A DNA stretch of 8,768 nucleotides from an uncultured Ignavibacteriota bacterium (GTDB taxonomy: Bacteria; Bacteroidota; Ignavibacteria; UBA10030; UBA8401). The notes under the pieces were generated by a model. That model did not search any database, was not told the DNA's origin, and saw only the letters and a list, made by a program, of their open reading frames with translations. The stretch is taken from assembly GCA_903907305.1 (NCBI GenBank), contig CAIVNT010000120.1, positions 1-8,768 of the forward strand, in the 5' to 3' direction. The translations under genes were made by a program, and so were the position numbers. Below are positions 1-6,552 of this stretch, piece after piece. Within the stretch, counting starts at the first letter, position 1; the number at the start of each line of letters is the position of its first letter.

Positions 1-1187
1 GAACCTGTGAATTTCACTTTTGCGCCGGCAGTCCATGTAGAGAATGCATTATGAGTATCGGAGAACAGCGTGAAATTTCCATACACACCGAGAACGGAAC
101 CCGAACTCATATTCAATTGTGCGGCAGCATCCCCGAATTCGATCGATTTACACCGTGCGGTAGAGATGTCCACCGTGACGATATTCCCCGATGAGATCGA
201 CACATTGTCCGTTGAATCAGGAACAACACCGCCGACCCACGTGGATGTTGAACTCCAATTCCCTGATCCGGTCGATTTGATCCCTCCGGTACCGGAAACG
301 GCGACATTCTGTGTCGCAGCACTTGTGCTCGTACAGGTGATATTTCCGGAGTACGATTGATTTGCTTCTGGTGAGAATCGAACATCAATGGTCGTTGTTG
401 AGACCGTGCCGCCAGATTGCGTCAGTGTGATCGGCGAATTGGAGAATGCATTTGCATCTTTCCTGATTTCAAATCCTGTAGGCGGTGTAATGACGACATC
501 ATTCGTCAGCGATGTGCCGCCAACAGTGAAGCTCTGTGTGCCTGACGTAGTTCCGACGCCAATATATCCGAAGGCACCATTAAATCCTGACGTCACCGTC
601 GTTATTGTCGGTCCTGCCGCAGCTGTACCCTGAACACTGAAATCGTCCATACGATATGTTCCTGATCCGGTCGTAACAGTATAGACCCTTCGGAATCTAA
701 GGTTGGCAGCCCCTTCGGCACCGGCGGGAAGTGCGATCCTTGTTCCGCCGTTTGCCAAAGCCCAATTCCCGTCATTCGCGACTTCGGTGAATGTAACAGC
801 GTTCCACGTTGTACCGTCAGTGCTCCATTCGAGCGAAACGGAATTTGTGAAGGTGCTGGTTCTTCGTGCACCGTACAGGACCGTGATGTTGGTATATCCA
901 ACGGTTGAGATCCCGGGATTCCCTGTCAATGTTGCCGTTCCTGTTAAAGAGTTTCCATTCGTAGCGGTCGCGTTCATCGATCCGGATGCTCCGGAGTATA
1001 TATTCGAAGCTGATGTAGAAGTGATAATCCATGTTGCCGTTCCAGTGGTAGATGTAGACCATCCGGTGGGAAACGTACCGGATGAAGTTCCAAAATTCGT
1101 GGAATAGATCGTAGTTTGTCCCCAGAGAACATTTCCCATTAGTGAGATCAAAACTCCGATCGAAAATAACCGTAGAAATATTTTCAT
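1..1187 (-). CDS. Exported multi-domain surface protein with jelly-roll-like, Ig-like and G8-like domains (3' end outside window)
   Basis: The frame is open without a stop from the ATG at 1187 to the left edge, giving 395 visible residues; the C-terminus lies outside. Residues 1-23 are a signal peptide (basic start MKIFLR, hydrophobic core, LWG before Q24). Residues about 25-190 look like a jelly-roll/MAM-like beta-sandwich, with NFG, the FPTGW segment, SLEWSTDGTTW and a closing YRMDDFSVQG. Residues about 193-300 form an Ig-like module of the kind common in Bacteroidota surface proteins (SFTVGGTSL, ITPPTGFEI, YSGNITCTS, AVSGTG). From about 305 a G8-like, beta-helix-type segment begins (GNWSSTSTWVGG, then DNVSISSG). 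Its last 50 residues match the gene at the other end of the window. The composition is rich in Thr, Ser and Gly. By analogy with that paralogue a T9SS sorting domain is expected at the missing C-terminus. A role in adhesion or surface structure is inferred; no catalytic motif is visible. The start is supported by a Shine-Dalgarno at 1192-1197. Confidence 0.85.
   Translation of the reverse strand, partial: MKIFLRLFSIGVLISLMGNVLWGQTTIYSTNFGTSSGTFPTGWSTSTTGTATWIITSTSASNIYSGASGSMNATATNGNSLTGTATLTGNPGISTVGYTNITVLYGARRTSTFTNSVSLEWSTDGTTWNAVTFTEVANDGNWALANGGTRIALPAGAEGAANLRFRRVYTVTTGSGTYRMDDFSVQGTAAAGPTITTVTSGFNGAFGYIGVGTTSGTQSFTVGGTSLTNDVVITPPTGFEIRKDANAFSNSPITLTQSGGTVSTTTIDVRFSPEANQSYSGNITCTSTSAATQNVAVSGTGGIKSTGSGNWSSTSTWVGGVVPDSTDNVSISSGNIVTVDISTARCKSIEFGDAAAQLNMSSGSVLGVYGNFTLFSDTHNAFSTWTAGAKVKFTG
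3..152 (-). repeat. Paralogous G8-like segment, copy A (in the gene at 1-1187)
   Basis: Fifty codons from CKSIEF to KVKFTG align without gaps to copy B at 8461-8610. By direct count 25 of 50 residues are identical, including GSVL, GNFTL and the F..W..GAK end. The similarity is mostly at protein level. The copy is cut by the window edge, so the shared region may extend further. Confidence 0.8.
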
Positions 1188-1191
1188 AGAA

Positions 1192-1197
1192 CACCTT
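1192..1197 (-). promoter_or_regulatory. Shine-Dalgarno-like site of the gene starting at 1187
   Basis: On the minus strand AAGGTG stands 4 nt before the ATG at 1187. It is one of the clearer ribosome binding sites in the window. It fixes the start directly in front of a textbook signal peptide. The whole 36-nt gap (1188-1223) shows no hairpin followed by a T-run, so read-through from the upstream barrel gene is expected. Confidence 0.6.
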
Positions 1198-1223
1198 ATC
1201 TAATTGTGAATGAAATCCTTTTA

Positions 1224-2498
1224 CTAAAAATCTATCTGCCACTCCACCATATAACTGTTCACTGAAACTCTGTCTTCGGACGAAGTGATCACTCCGCCGC
1301 CATCTTTGTCTTTATCATCGCCGTTCGGAATGGAACGGGCGAAGCGCAACTGGAATGCTGAATTATTCGTCACTGTATAATAGAACCGGACGGATATTTC
1401 ATCATCCATGGAATTATACTTGTCATTGTCTACATATTCGTTTACCGAGATATACTGAACCTGCAGTCTGAATTTCGGAAGCATTTTCGGGATGAAATAA
1501 ACTCGTGTAAACCAGATCTTGCTTCCTTCCAGATTCTGGCCATTGCGCGGGAAATCACCGCCGACATCTCCGTTCACATATCCTACACGGCTTCCCCAGA
1601 AAAAATTTGGGTATGGCGGACTGAACTGTTCGATCTTTTTCGTTTTTGCATCGTCACCCTGATAAGCCGCGTACCGCGTTTCAACTTTAATGGATCGGAA
1701 CGGTCCCATTCCCCAGCGGTATCCAATCCCTCCCATATAACCGAGTCCTCCTTTTTCGGGAAGTCCCGGCGGCTGATTGAATTTCTGCATCGCTCCTTCA
1801 GCAAAATATTCCATATCCTTAAAGAGAATCTCGCCCGCTGCACCAGCTCCATAGACGATGTTATCATTGTACGCTCCGCGGATTTTCTGCTGAATTCCAT
1901 ATACAGTCAGATCCTGTTCGAAGAACGTTCCGCCGAGTTTCGCAACATAGATCTGATCGCTTCCCGGATCGGGATACAATCCGGAAGAACTCAGATTCTG
2001 TCCGGTGATGGCTCCGAACAATGAGAGCGTTACGGGAAACAATGCAAGGTCGAGCCTGCCTCCGTCAAACTTATCCGTATAATAGTATGAATCGCCGAAT
2101 GAGAGTCCGTTCGCGATCGGAAACTGCTGCCGTCCTACCCGGATACGCGCCAGATCGAACAGCAGTACATCTTGTTCGGACATTTCCGCATAGATCTGGC
2201 TGATGCCGAACCGCATCGGTCCTGTTCCGGCGATGTTGCGCACCGGCTGACCGGGATTGTCGATGAGTGTGATGAGTTCCGTGTTGAATGAAGTATTGTT
2301 CGTCACCTTTGCTTTTGCGCGAAGACGTCCGAGATACCTCATATAATTTTCCTGCGCCCTGTTGTCACGCGCCCACCCGAAACTGTCGGAATACCACCGC
2401 ATCCGGAAATCACCTTCTACATTGATCTGCGCATCCAAGAGTTGAATGAACAGCAGTGCGGACATTATTGTGATCTGAACTATGGCTCTATTCTTCAT
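1224..2498 (-). CDS. Outer-membrane beta-barrel protein, alginate-export/porin-like
   Basis: This is a complete 424-residue protein. Residues 1-23 form a signal peptide (MKNR, hydrophobic core, LLDA before Q24). The mature part alternates polar and hydrophobic residues in short strands with aromatic girdles and Gly/Asn/Asp-rich turns. It ends in EWQIDF, a terminal aromatic residue typical of barrels folded by the BAM machinery. The stretch around residues 102-150 (IYAEM, LARIRVGRQ, FPIANGLSFGDSYYY, DGGRLD) resembles the alginate-export family of outer-membrane proteins; this is a recalled resemblance, not a search result. A loop at residues 395-400 reads DKDKDG, a DxDxDG calcium-loop pattern. 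The length fits a 16- to 18-stranded barrel. The cargo is unknown; a substrate porin or exporter for the neighbouring secreted enzymes is an inference. The start lies 10 nt after the upstream stop, with its ribosome binding site over that stop. It could also be a general porin. Confidence 0.8.
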   Translation of the reverse strand: MKNRAIVQITIMSALLFIQLLDAQINVEGDFRMRWYSDSFGWARDNRAQENYMRYLGRLRAKAKVTNNTSFNTELITLIDNPGQPVRNIAGTGPMRFGISQIYAEMSEQDVLLFDLARIRVGRQQFPIANGLSFGDSYYYTDKFDGGRLDLALFPVTLSLFGAITGQNLSSSGLYPDPGSDQIYVAKLGGTFFEQDLTVYGIQQKIRGAYNDNIVYGAGAAGEILFKDMEYFAEGAMQKFNQPPGLPEKGGLGYMGGIGYRWGMGPFRSIKVETRYAAYQGDDAKTKKIEQFSPPYPNFFWGSRVGYVNGDVGGDFPRNGQNLEGSKIWFTRVYFIPKMLPKFRLQVQYISVNEYVDNDKYNSMDDEISVRFYYTVTNNSAFQLRFARSIPNGDDKDKDGGGVITSSEDRVSVNSYMVEWQIDF

Positions 2499-2505
2499 TG
2501 GTCAA

Positions 2506-2510
2506 TCCTT
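2506..2510 (-). promoter_or_regulatory. Shine-Dalgarno overlapping the upstream stop codon
   Basis: AAGGA on the minus strand lies 7 nt before the ATG at 2498. It includes two bases of the TAA stop (2509-2511) of the lipoprotein gene. Ribosomes ending on the lipoprotein gene are therefore placed over the barrel start, which suggests coupled translation of the two products. Confidence 0.6.
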
Positions 2511-4344
2511 ATTTTGCAACGAATACTAAACCGGTGAATTGCGGATCTCCTGTGACTGCGGGACGGAATGTCAGCAAAACTGTCCCAGTCGGAGATACTT
2601 TGAAGACATAATCCGATGCGGTAGTGCTGTTCGCGATCCAGAAATTTGTTCCATCCCATGTAAGGCCGGTTGCAAATCTGCTCGCACCTCCGTAGGTCGG
2701 AGTCTGAAACTTTGAACTCCATATACTTCCGTTGAAACTGTATACCGAATCCAGATCGGTATCATTACAATAGAGCACATTGTTCGCAAACACGATCCCG
2801 CGAGGATTCTGCCCCGGCGTCGTCAATGAGTCAAGCACCGCTCCGGATAACGGATTGATCTTGTATATCCTTCCTCCGCCGACCGATACCTGACTGATCG
2901 AGACCCAGAGATTACCGCTGTTATCGAATGTGATCCCCCGGGCAGTTCCACCGACGGCGGGAATGGAAAATGATGCTGGCGATGTAAGTGTAGCGGCAGA
3001 TGTATCGATCTTATATACTTTACGATCCGTTCCCGAGGTGTTCATCCAGAAATTTATTCCGTCGAACGCAATTCCCTGAGGTCCGCTAGTGGCAAGGATG
3101 GGTGTGGTCGCCCAAGATTTTTCCAGCGTCGTATCGGTCGCACGGATATTATGGATCGCATATTGTCCCGATGCCTGATCAGCGATCCAGAGATGCGGGA
3201 TCTTCGGAGTGGATGTCACTTCGAACAGCGTATCACCCACCGCAAATGCTCCGTTCGGATTTGTGACCTTCACATTCCTTTTTCCGAAAACAGCAGTCGG
3301 TTCAACGATCACGTTCACCTTCAACTGTGCGCTGCTGACAAATTGAGGAGCACTGACGGAAATTCCTGTGCCGAAATCGATCGCAACTCCATAACCCGGT
3401 TTGAATCCGGTACCGAAGACATCCACAGAAAATGCTGTTCCCGGAATTCCTGATGCAGGATTCACTGATGTTACGGTAATGGTTTCGGCGACACGAAGAT
3501 CGACGGAAGACCATGTGATCGCACCCATGGACGGATATGGCAGATCGTACCGTATCTGTTCACGGCCGGTGTAGGACACACGATACAGATGATCTGCCAC
3601 ATTGCTGCTGTTCACGATCCAAAAGAAAGTCCGGTCATAGGCCAAACCTGTGGGATATGTGTAACTTGCGCCGAGGGGAGGTTTCGGCGCAGAGAAGACA
3701 GTATCGAAATATGGTGTTGCAGGTAGGAATTTATAGATCTTATCAGTGGTGACATCGGAATAATAAACACCCGCATCCGGTCCACGGCCGTACACATCCG
3801 GGGCTGGACTGACATACGTGAGTCCGCGCGGGTCCGGTGACGGTAATTGATATTCGGCGATGATATTGCCGCTGATGTCCAGTTTATAAAGTTTTGCCGG
3901 CGTTAAATAGGTCGAAGAACCGCTGTTCACCGCCCAAAGATTTATTCCGTCCCACGTGATGCCGCGGACGGTCCCCTGTTTTAGCGGAGGAGCATCAAAG
4001 GATTTCATAACAAGCAGCGTATCGGATGATGCATCCACCTGAAAGATCTTGTCAACACTTCCTGCCGAAGAAAGCCACAGTGTCTTTCCATCCGATGCTA
4101 TCCCCTGAAGACTGCTGTCTCCAGTCACAAGAAAATAATTCCATCGTTTCAACTCTCTCAGTTCGGAGTTGAGCATGATGATGGATGTGGAATTCCGTTC
4201 CGCAATGTAGAAATATCCTTTAGCAGGAACGATAGACGAAGCGTTATCGCCGTCATGATCGAAGATATTACATCCGGTCATCGATAGCATCGCAGCGGCT
4301 ATAACAGCGATGCTCCTCAGGATCTGAAAATAATTTGTGTTCAT
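2509..4344 (-). CDS. Surface or periplasmic lipoprotein: beta-propeller repeats interrupted by an IPT/TIG domain
   Basis: This is a complete 611-residue protein. The N-terminus has a hydrophobic segment and a lipobox-like MTGC with the lipidated cysteine at residue 25, followed by an acidic linker (DHDGD). The rest is built of repeats of the type G-[IL]-[AT]-[FWY]-D-G-x-[NF]-[FL]-W. Clear copies begin near residues 81, 128, 233, 424, 470 and 560, with weaker ones near 174, 274 and 516. Each is usually followed by a [VL]Y-K-[IV] strand. This is the pattern of NHL/SMP-30-like beta-propeller blades. Between the two blocks, residues about 287-378 form an IPT/TIG Ig-like domain (ITVTSVNPASGIPGTAFSV, FGTGF, VKVTNPNG). 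No catalytic residues are obvious, so binding or scaffolding of a ligand or partner is likely. Its ATG overlaps the stop of the hydrolase gene as ATGA. There is no T9SS sorting domain, so it is held by the lipid anchor. The precise function is unknown. Confidence 0.82.
   Translation of the reverse strand: MNTNYFQILRSIAVIAAAMLSMTGCNIFDHDGDNASSIVPAKGYFYIAERNSTSIIMLNSELRELKRWNYFLVTGDSSLQGIASDGKTLWLSSAGSVDKIFQVDASSDTLLVMKSFDAPPLKQGTVRGITWDGINLWAVNSGSSTYLTPAKLYKLDISGNIIAEYQLPSPDPRGLTYVSPAPDVYGRGPDAGVYYSDVTTDKIYKFLPATPYFDTVFSAPKPPLGASYTYPTGLAYDRTFFWIVNSSNVADHLYRVSYTGREQIRYDLPYPSMGAITWSSVDLRVAETITVTSVNPASGIPGTAFSVDVFGTGFKPGYGVAIDFGTGISVSAPQFVSSAQLKVNVIVEPTAVFGKRNVKVTNPNGAFAVGDTLFEVTSTPKIPHLWIADQASGQYAIHNIRATDTTLEKSWATTPILATSGPQGIAFDGINFWMNTSGTDRKVYKIDTSAATLTSPASFSIPAVGGTARGITFDNSGNLWVSISQVSVGGGRIYKINPLSGAVLDSLTTPGQNPRGIVFANNVLYCNDTDLDSVYSFNGSIWSSKFQTPTYGGASRFATGLTWDGTNFWIANSTTASDYVFKVSPTGTVLLTFRPAVTGDPQFTGLVFVAK
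2630..4110 (-). repeat. Propeller-blade repeats within the lipoprotein gene
   Basis: The blade motif GITWDGxNFWxxNS and its variants recur at about 2630-2665, 2930-2940, 3040-3075, 3610-3650, 3925-3965 and 4070-4105. Some similarity survives at DNA level: 'atccagaaatttattccgtc' near 3044-3063 is close to 'gcccaaagatttattccgtc' near 3931-3950 and 'atccagaaatttgttccatc' near 2636-2655. Spacing within the downstream block is about 45 codons per unit. The repeats are diverged coding repeats, not recent tandem copies. Confidence 0.65.
4341..4344 (-). other. ATGA start/stop overlap (hydrolase stop, lipoprotein start)
   Basis: The TGA stop at 4343-4341 and the ATG start at 4344-4342 share bases. 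A GGTGG Shine-Dalgarno-like sequence lies at 4352-4356, 7 nt before the ATG and inside the last codons (VVVK) of the hydrolase. Translational coupling is likely. Confidence 0.75.
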
Positions 4345-5543
4345 TTTACAACCACCATTTTCATTGTTCGTGTGAATGAAGAAGTATTGATCGTACAGAA
4401 ATAGACACCGCTTGCCAGACGTTCACTCGAGAGCTGAACGGAATGGAAGCCGCGTTGAAGATAATCGTTCATCAAATAGCTGACGGTTCTTCCGGTGATA
4501 TCGATAACGGAAACCGTTGTCCACTCACCCGTAGGGAGATAGAATTTGATGGTAGTGGAAGGATTGAATGGATTCGGATAATTTTGAAACAGATGGAAAT
4601 CTGCCGGCAACCGTGGTTCATCATTCTGAACGCTTGTCGGCAGACCAAAGACCTCATCGATCGCCTCAACGCTTAGGGCCAGTTTGGCCGGAGTATTTCG
4701 AAGCGGGTAATCATGCTCGATATGGACGAACAGTCTGCCATTGCTGTTCGAATACAATCCCTGCTTATTTGTGGTTGCGCCGAGATTATTCAATGCTGAA
4801 TACGTACTGCTGCTGAATACTCCGGCGGTGAACCCTTTCGCGACATATTTCTCCTGAACGGTATACAGAATGCTCGGAGGATTTAGTGTTCCGTTGCTGA
4901 TCACAAGATCGGGATAGCCGGCATTGCTTCCGGTCTTACTGAATCCATGAATCTGTAATGCGCGTGAAGTTGCGGACCGTTTGTGGCAAGTATGGAACAC
5001 CGATTGTGTCACGTGTGCCATATCGGATGAGGAATCGCTATTGCAGTACCGGTGAGTACCTGCAAGGATAAACCAGCGAGCTTGCGTCTTGATAAACGCA
5101 CGGATCGCCAGTTCCCAGGAATTCGTATCCCACAACGGATGCGGAACTTCGATCGAAAGATCATTCAACGACGAAGGATCGTAGATGAATGTTCCCCACC
5201 CGCGAAGGACCGGGATATTTTCCTTTAGAATGTAAAGTGTATCGTCCGAAGCGGTGTTGACAAATTTAATGAACTGATATCCATACTGTGATGCTCGCGT
5301 TTCGATGGTGCCGAATTCCTTCTTTTTCAGATCGATGAAGAGTGTGTCGAAATAATTAAGATGAGCGTTGGTGGGAATGAAGAACTTGTTCGTTCCCATA
5401 TCCGGCATCGCATCTTTAATGGTCTTGATATATTGGACTATATCACCGATCACTACAGTCTGCGAACGTGCCGGAGCCGCAACGCTCATCAGTGAAACAA
5501 TGAGATACAAATAGTTCAAATAAAATCGTCTTTGGTTATTCAT
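4341..5543 (-). CDS. T9SS-exported putative zinc hydrolase (N-formylglutamate amidohydrolase / polyglutamate hydrolase-like)
   Basis: This is a complete 400-residue protein. Residues 1-28 are a signal peptide (NNQRR, hydrophobic core, APARSQ). Residues about 30-300 form a compact domain with a run of conserved-looking polar motifs: EVPHPLWD (E132, H135, D139), E144, AGTHR (H164), SDMAH (D174, H177), LQIHGF (H199), PDLVISNGT and FVHIEHDYPLR (E276). Their order resembles the N-formylglutamate amidohydrolase / poly-gamma-glutamate hydrolase / carboxypeptidase-A-like fold: an early H plus an acid, a later HG motif as third zinc ligand, and a late glutamate as general base. Assignment by motif order is inference; substrate and activity are not shown. 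Residues about 316-400 are a T9SS type-A sorting domain (NYPNPFNPSTT, DITGR, LASGVYFC, ending MKMVVVK), so the enzyme should cross the outer membrane. Its ATG overlaps the racemase stop as ATGA; the leader is A-rich with only a weak AAGAAA. Confidence 0.72.
   Translation of the reverse strand: MNNQRRFYLNYLYLIVSLMSVAAPARSQTVVIGDIVQYIKTIKDAMPDMGTNKFFIPTNAHLNYFDTLFIDLKKKEFGTIETRASQYGYQFIKFVNTASDDTLYILKENIPVLRGWGTFIYDPSSLNDLSIEVPHPLWDTNSWELAIRAFIKTQARWFILAGTHRYCNSDSSSDMAHVTQSVFHTCHKRSATSRALQIHGFSKTGSNAGYPDLVISNGTLNPPSILYTVQEKYVAKGFTAGVFSSSTYSALNNLGATTNKQGLYSNSNGRLFVHIEHDYPLRNTPAKLALSVEAIDEVFGLPTSVQNDEPRLPADFHLFQNYPNPFNPSTTIKFYLPTGEWTTVSVIDITGRTVSYLMNDYLQRGFHSVQLSSERLASGVYFCTINTSSFTRTMKMVVVK
4344..4598 (-). 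other. T9SS type-A C-terminal sorting domain of the putative hydrolase
   Basis: Residues 316-400 hold the sequence FHLFQNYPNPFNPSTT, then a VSVIDITGR strand, GFHSVQL, LASGVYFC and a basic-hydrophobic end (TMKMVVVK). This is the conserved signal recognised by the type IX secretion machinery and usually removed or exchanged for a surface anchor by the sortase-like PorU. Its YPNPFNP codons (4560-4580) differ at only one position from those of the other tagged gene. Confidence 0.9.
5540..5543 (-). other. ATGA start/stop overlap (racemase stop, hydrolase start)
   Basis: The TGA stop of the racemase-like gene (5542-5540) and the ATG of the hydrolase gene (5543-5541) overlap. No strong Shine-Dalgarno precedes the ATG, only AAGAAA directly in front, so initiation probably depends on ribosomes finishing the upstream gene. 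Confidence 0.75.
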
Positions 5544-6550
5544 TTTCTTGTGAACTCAAACAGGTCTTTCTTCAATTCGAATGAGACGAGTGCCCGCGCA
5601 GTTGACGGCGACTGCCGTTCGATCAGGGTGCTGATAGAATGTGTCTCCTGCGGTGTGATATCCGCCCGTGAAACGACAGTAACAGTTGTCATCGTCGATC
5701 TGTATCGTATTGCCGATCCTTTCAGGAAGATCACATCGCTCATAGAGCGTGTCGGATCGATGAGCACTGTCTTTGCTCTGCCGCTTCTGTTGAGTACTGC
5801 GCGGAACTGGTCGCCCGCATATCCGTAATGGGTGCAGCAGAGTGAAGCATATAACGTTCCGCGTGATGGAGGAAGTTTGTTCACTGCATCATCTCCGTAG
5901 AATCCGATCATTGTTGCCACAGCATCACTCGACGCATCGGCCTGGATCTCACCCGCAAGGTCAGGACACGACTGTGTGATGATCCGCTCTTTCGCTACGC
6001 CGCTGTTGATCAGCATTGATCGATGGCTGTCCGCTTCGATCGTCGTCTCAGTACCGAAGATGATCACTGTAGAGGATGCATCCGCTATGAGTGCGCGGGA
6101 CATTAATTCAACTCCGATATTGACGATGCTGATGACAGGGATTGATGCGTTTCGGGAATATTGTGTTTGATTATAAAGGACGGAAAGAGTATTGCAGGCA
6201 ATGAGGATGATGTCGGGAGAATAATTCGTTGTCATACCTGATAGAGCGTCCGAAAATACCTTCACTTTCTCCTCGGTTGTCCGCATCATATTGTATCCAT
6301 AATCGGATTCCGGAAGAGCATTACAAAAAACGATCTTCACTGTAGAGAATGGGTGTTCCGATCGGCAGCGTAATTCGATATCTGCACAGACAGCGATTCC
6401 GCCAAGACCGGAATCCGTTATCAGCACTGTTACCGTATCTTTCTCATAGAATTTCAACAGCAGAGTCTGATCCTGTGCATTGCCGCAGTATGCCTCAGGT
6501 CCAGACGCTAATATGATGAATGAACACAGTATGGAGAATCTAAACTTCAT
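5540..6550 (-). CDS. Exported glutamate-racemase-like protein (MurI-type Asp/Glu racemase family)
   Basis: This is a complete 336-residue protein; cytoplasmic MurI is usually about 260-280. The racemase motifs appear in order: TDSGLGG (D46, S47), a DYGYN equivalent of the PYG segment (Y84, G85), IACNT (catalytic C119), VISIVNIG, IIFGTETT, CPDLAGE and CCTHYGY (catalytic C239, H241). Both catalytic cysteines are present, so cofactor-independent 1,1-proton-transfer racemisation, probably of glutamate or aspartate, is plausible. Unlike MurI, it begins with a signal peptide (MKFR, hydrophobic core about residues 5-15, cleavage near 20-23), and D46 lies about 36 residues further in than usual. There is no T9SS sorting domain and no clear lipobox, so the protein is probably periplasmic. 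C238 replaces the usual glycine before the catalytic C239. The ATG shares one base with the upstream stop (TAATG) and has an A-rich leader without a Shine-Dalgarno. I withhold murI as a symbol because this is unlikely to be the housekeeping enzyme. Confidence 0.85.
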   Translation of the reverse strand: MKFRFSILCSFIILASGPEAYCGNAQDQTLLLKFYEKDTVTVLITDSGLGGIAVCADIELRCRSEHPFSTVKIVFCNALPESDYGYNMMRTTEEKVKVFSDALSGMTTNYSPDIILIACNTLSVLYNQTQYSRNASIPVISIVNIGVELMSRALIADASSTVIIFGTETTIEADSHRSMLINSGVAKERIITQSCPDLAGEIQADASSDAVATMIGFYGDDAVNKLPPSRGTLYASLCCTHYGYAGDQFRAVLNRSGRAKTVLIDPTRSMSDVIFLKGSAIRYRSTMTTVTVVSRADITPQETHSISTLIERQSPSTARALVSFELKKDLFEFTRK

Positions 6551-6552
6551 TA
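6548..6552 (-). other. TAATG stop/start overlap (surface protein stop, racemase start)
   Basis: The TAA stop (6552-6550) of the large surface-protein gene shares one base with the ATG (6550-6548) of the racemase-like gene. The preceding bases are A/T-rich without a Shine-Dalgarno. Coupled translation is likely. It also supports this ATG, and thus the signal peptide, as the real start. Confidence 0.75.

Noticed and set aside
703..1107. A 134-codon open frame on the plus strand
   Set aside because: It is antisense to the signal-peptide-bearing gene at 1-1187, with low-complexity Val/Pro/Ala composition typical of a shadow.
1188..1223. Possible transcription terminator in the largest intergenic gap
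   Set aside because: The 36 nt contain no inverted repeat followed by a T-run on the minus strand, only Shine-Dalgarno-like purine stretches.
817..1242. A 141-codon open frame on the minus strand spanning the end of the barrel gene and the start of the left-hand gene
   Set aside because: It overlaps the first part of the gene at 1-1187 in another frame. That gene has a signal peptide, a Shine-Dalgarno and recognisable domains; this frame has an unstructured mixed composition and no family resemblance.
2630..4110. Regular repeats suggesting a CRISPR or tandem DNA array
   Set aside because: The repeats are diverged, irregularly spaced and in frame; they encode propeller blades.
5540..6550. 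Simple annotation as the housekeeping murI gene
   Set aside because: The signal peptide, the extra N-terminal length, the altered CCTHYG motif and the operon of exported proteins all speak against a cytoplasmic cell-wall precursor enzyme.
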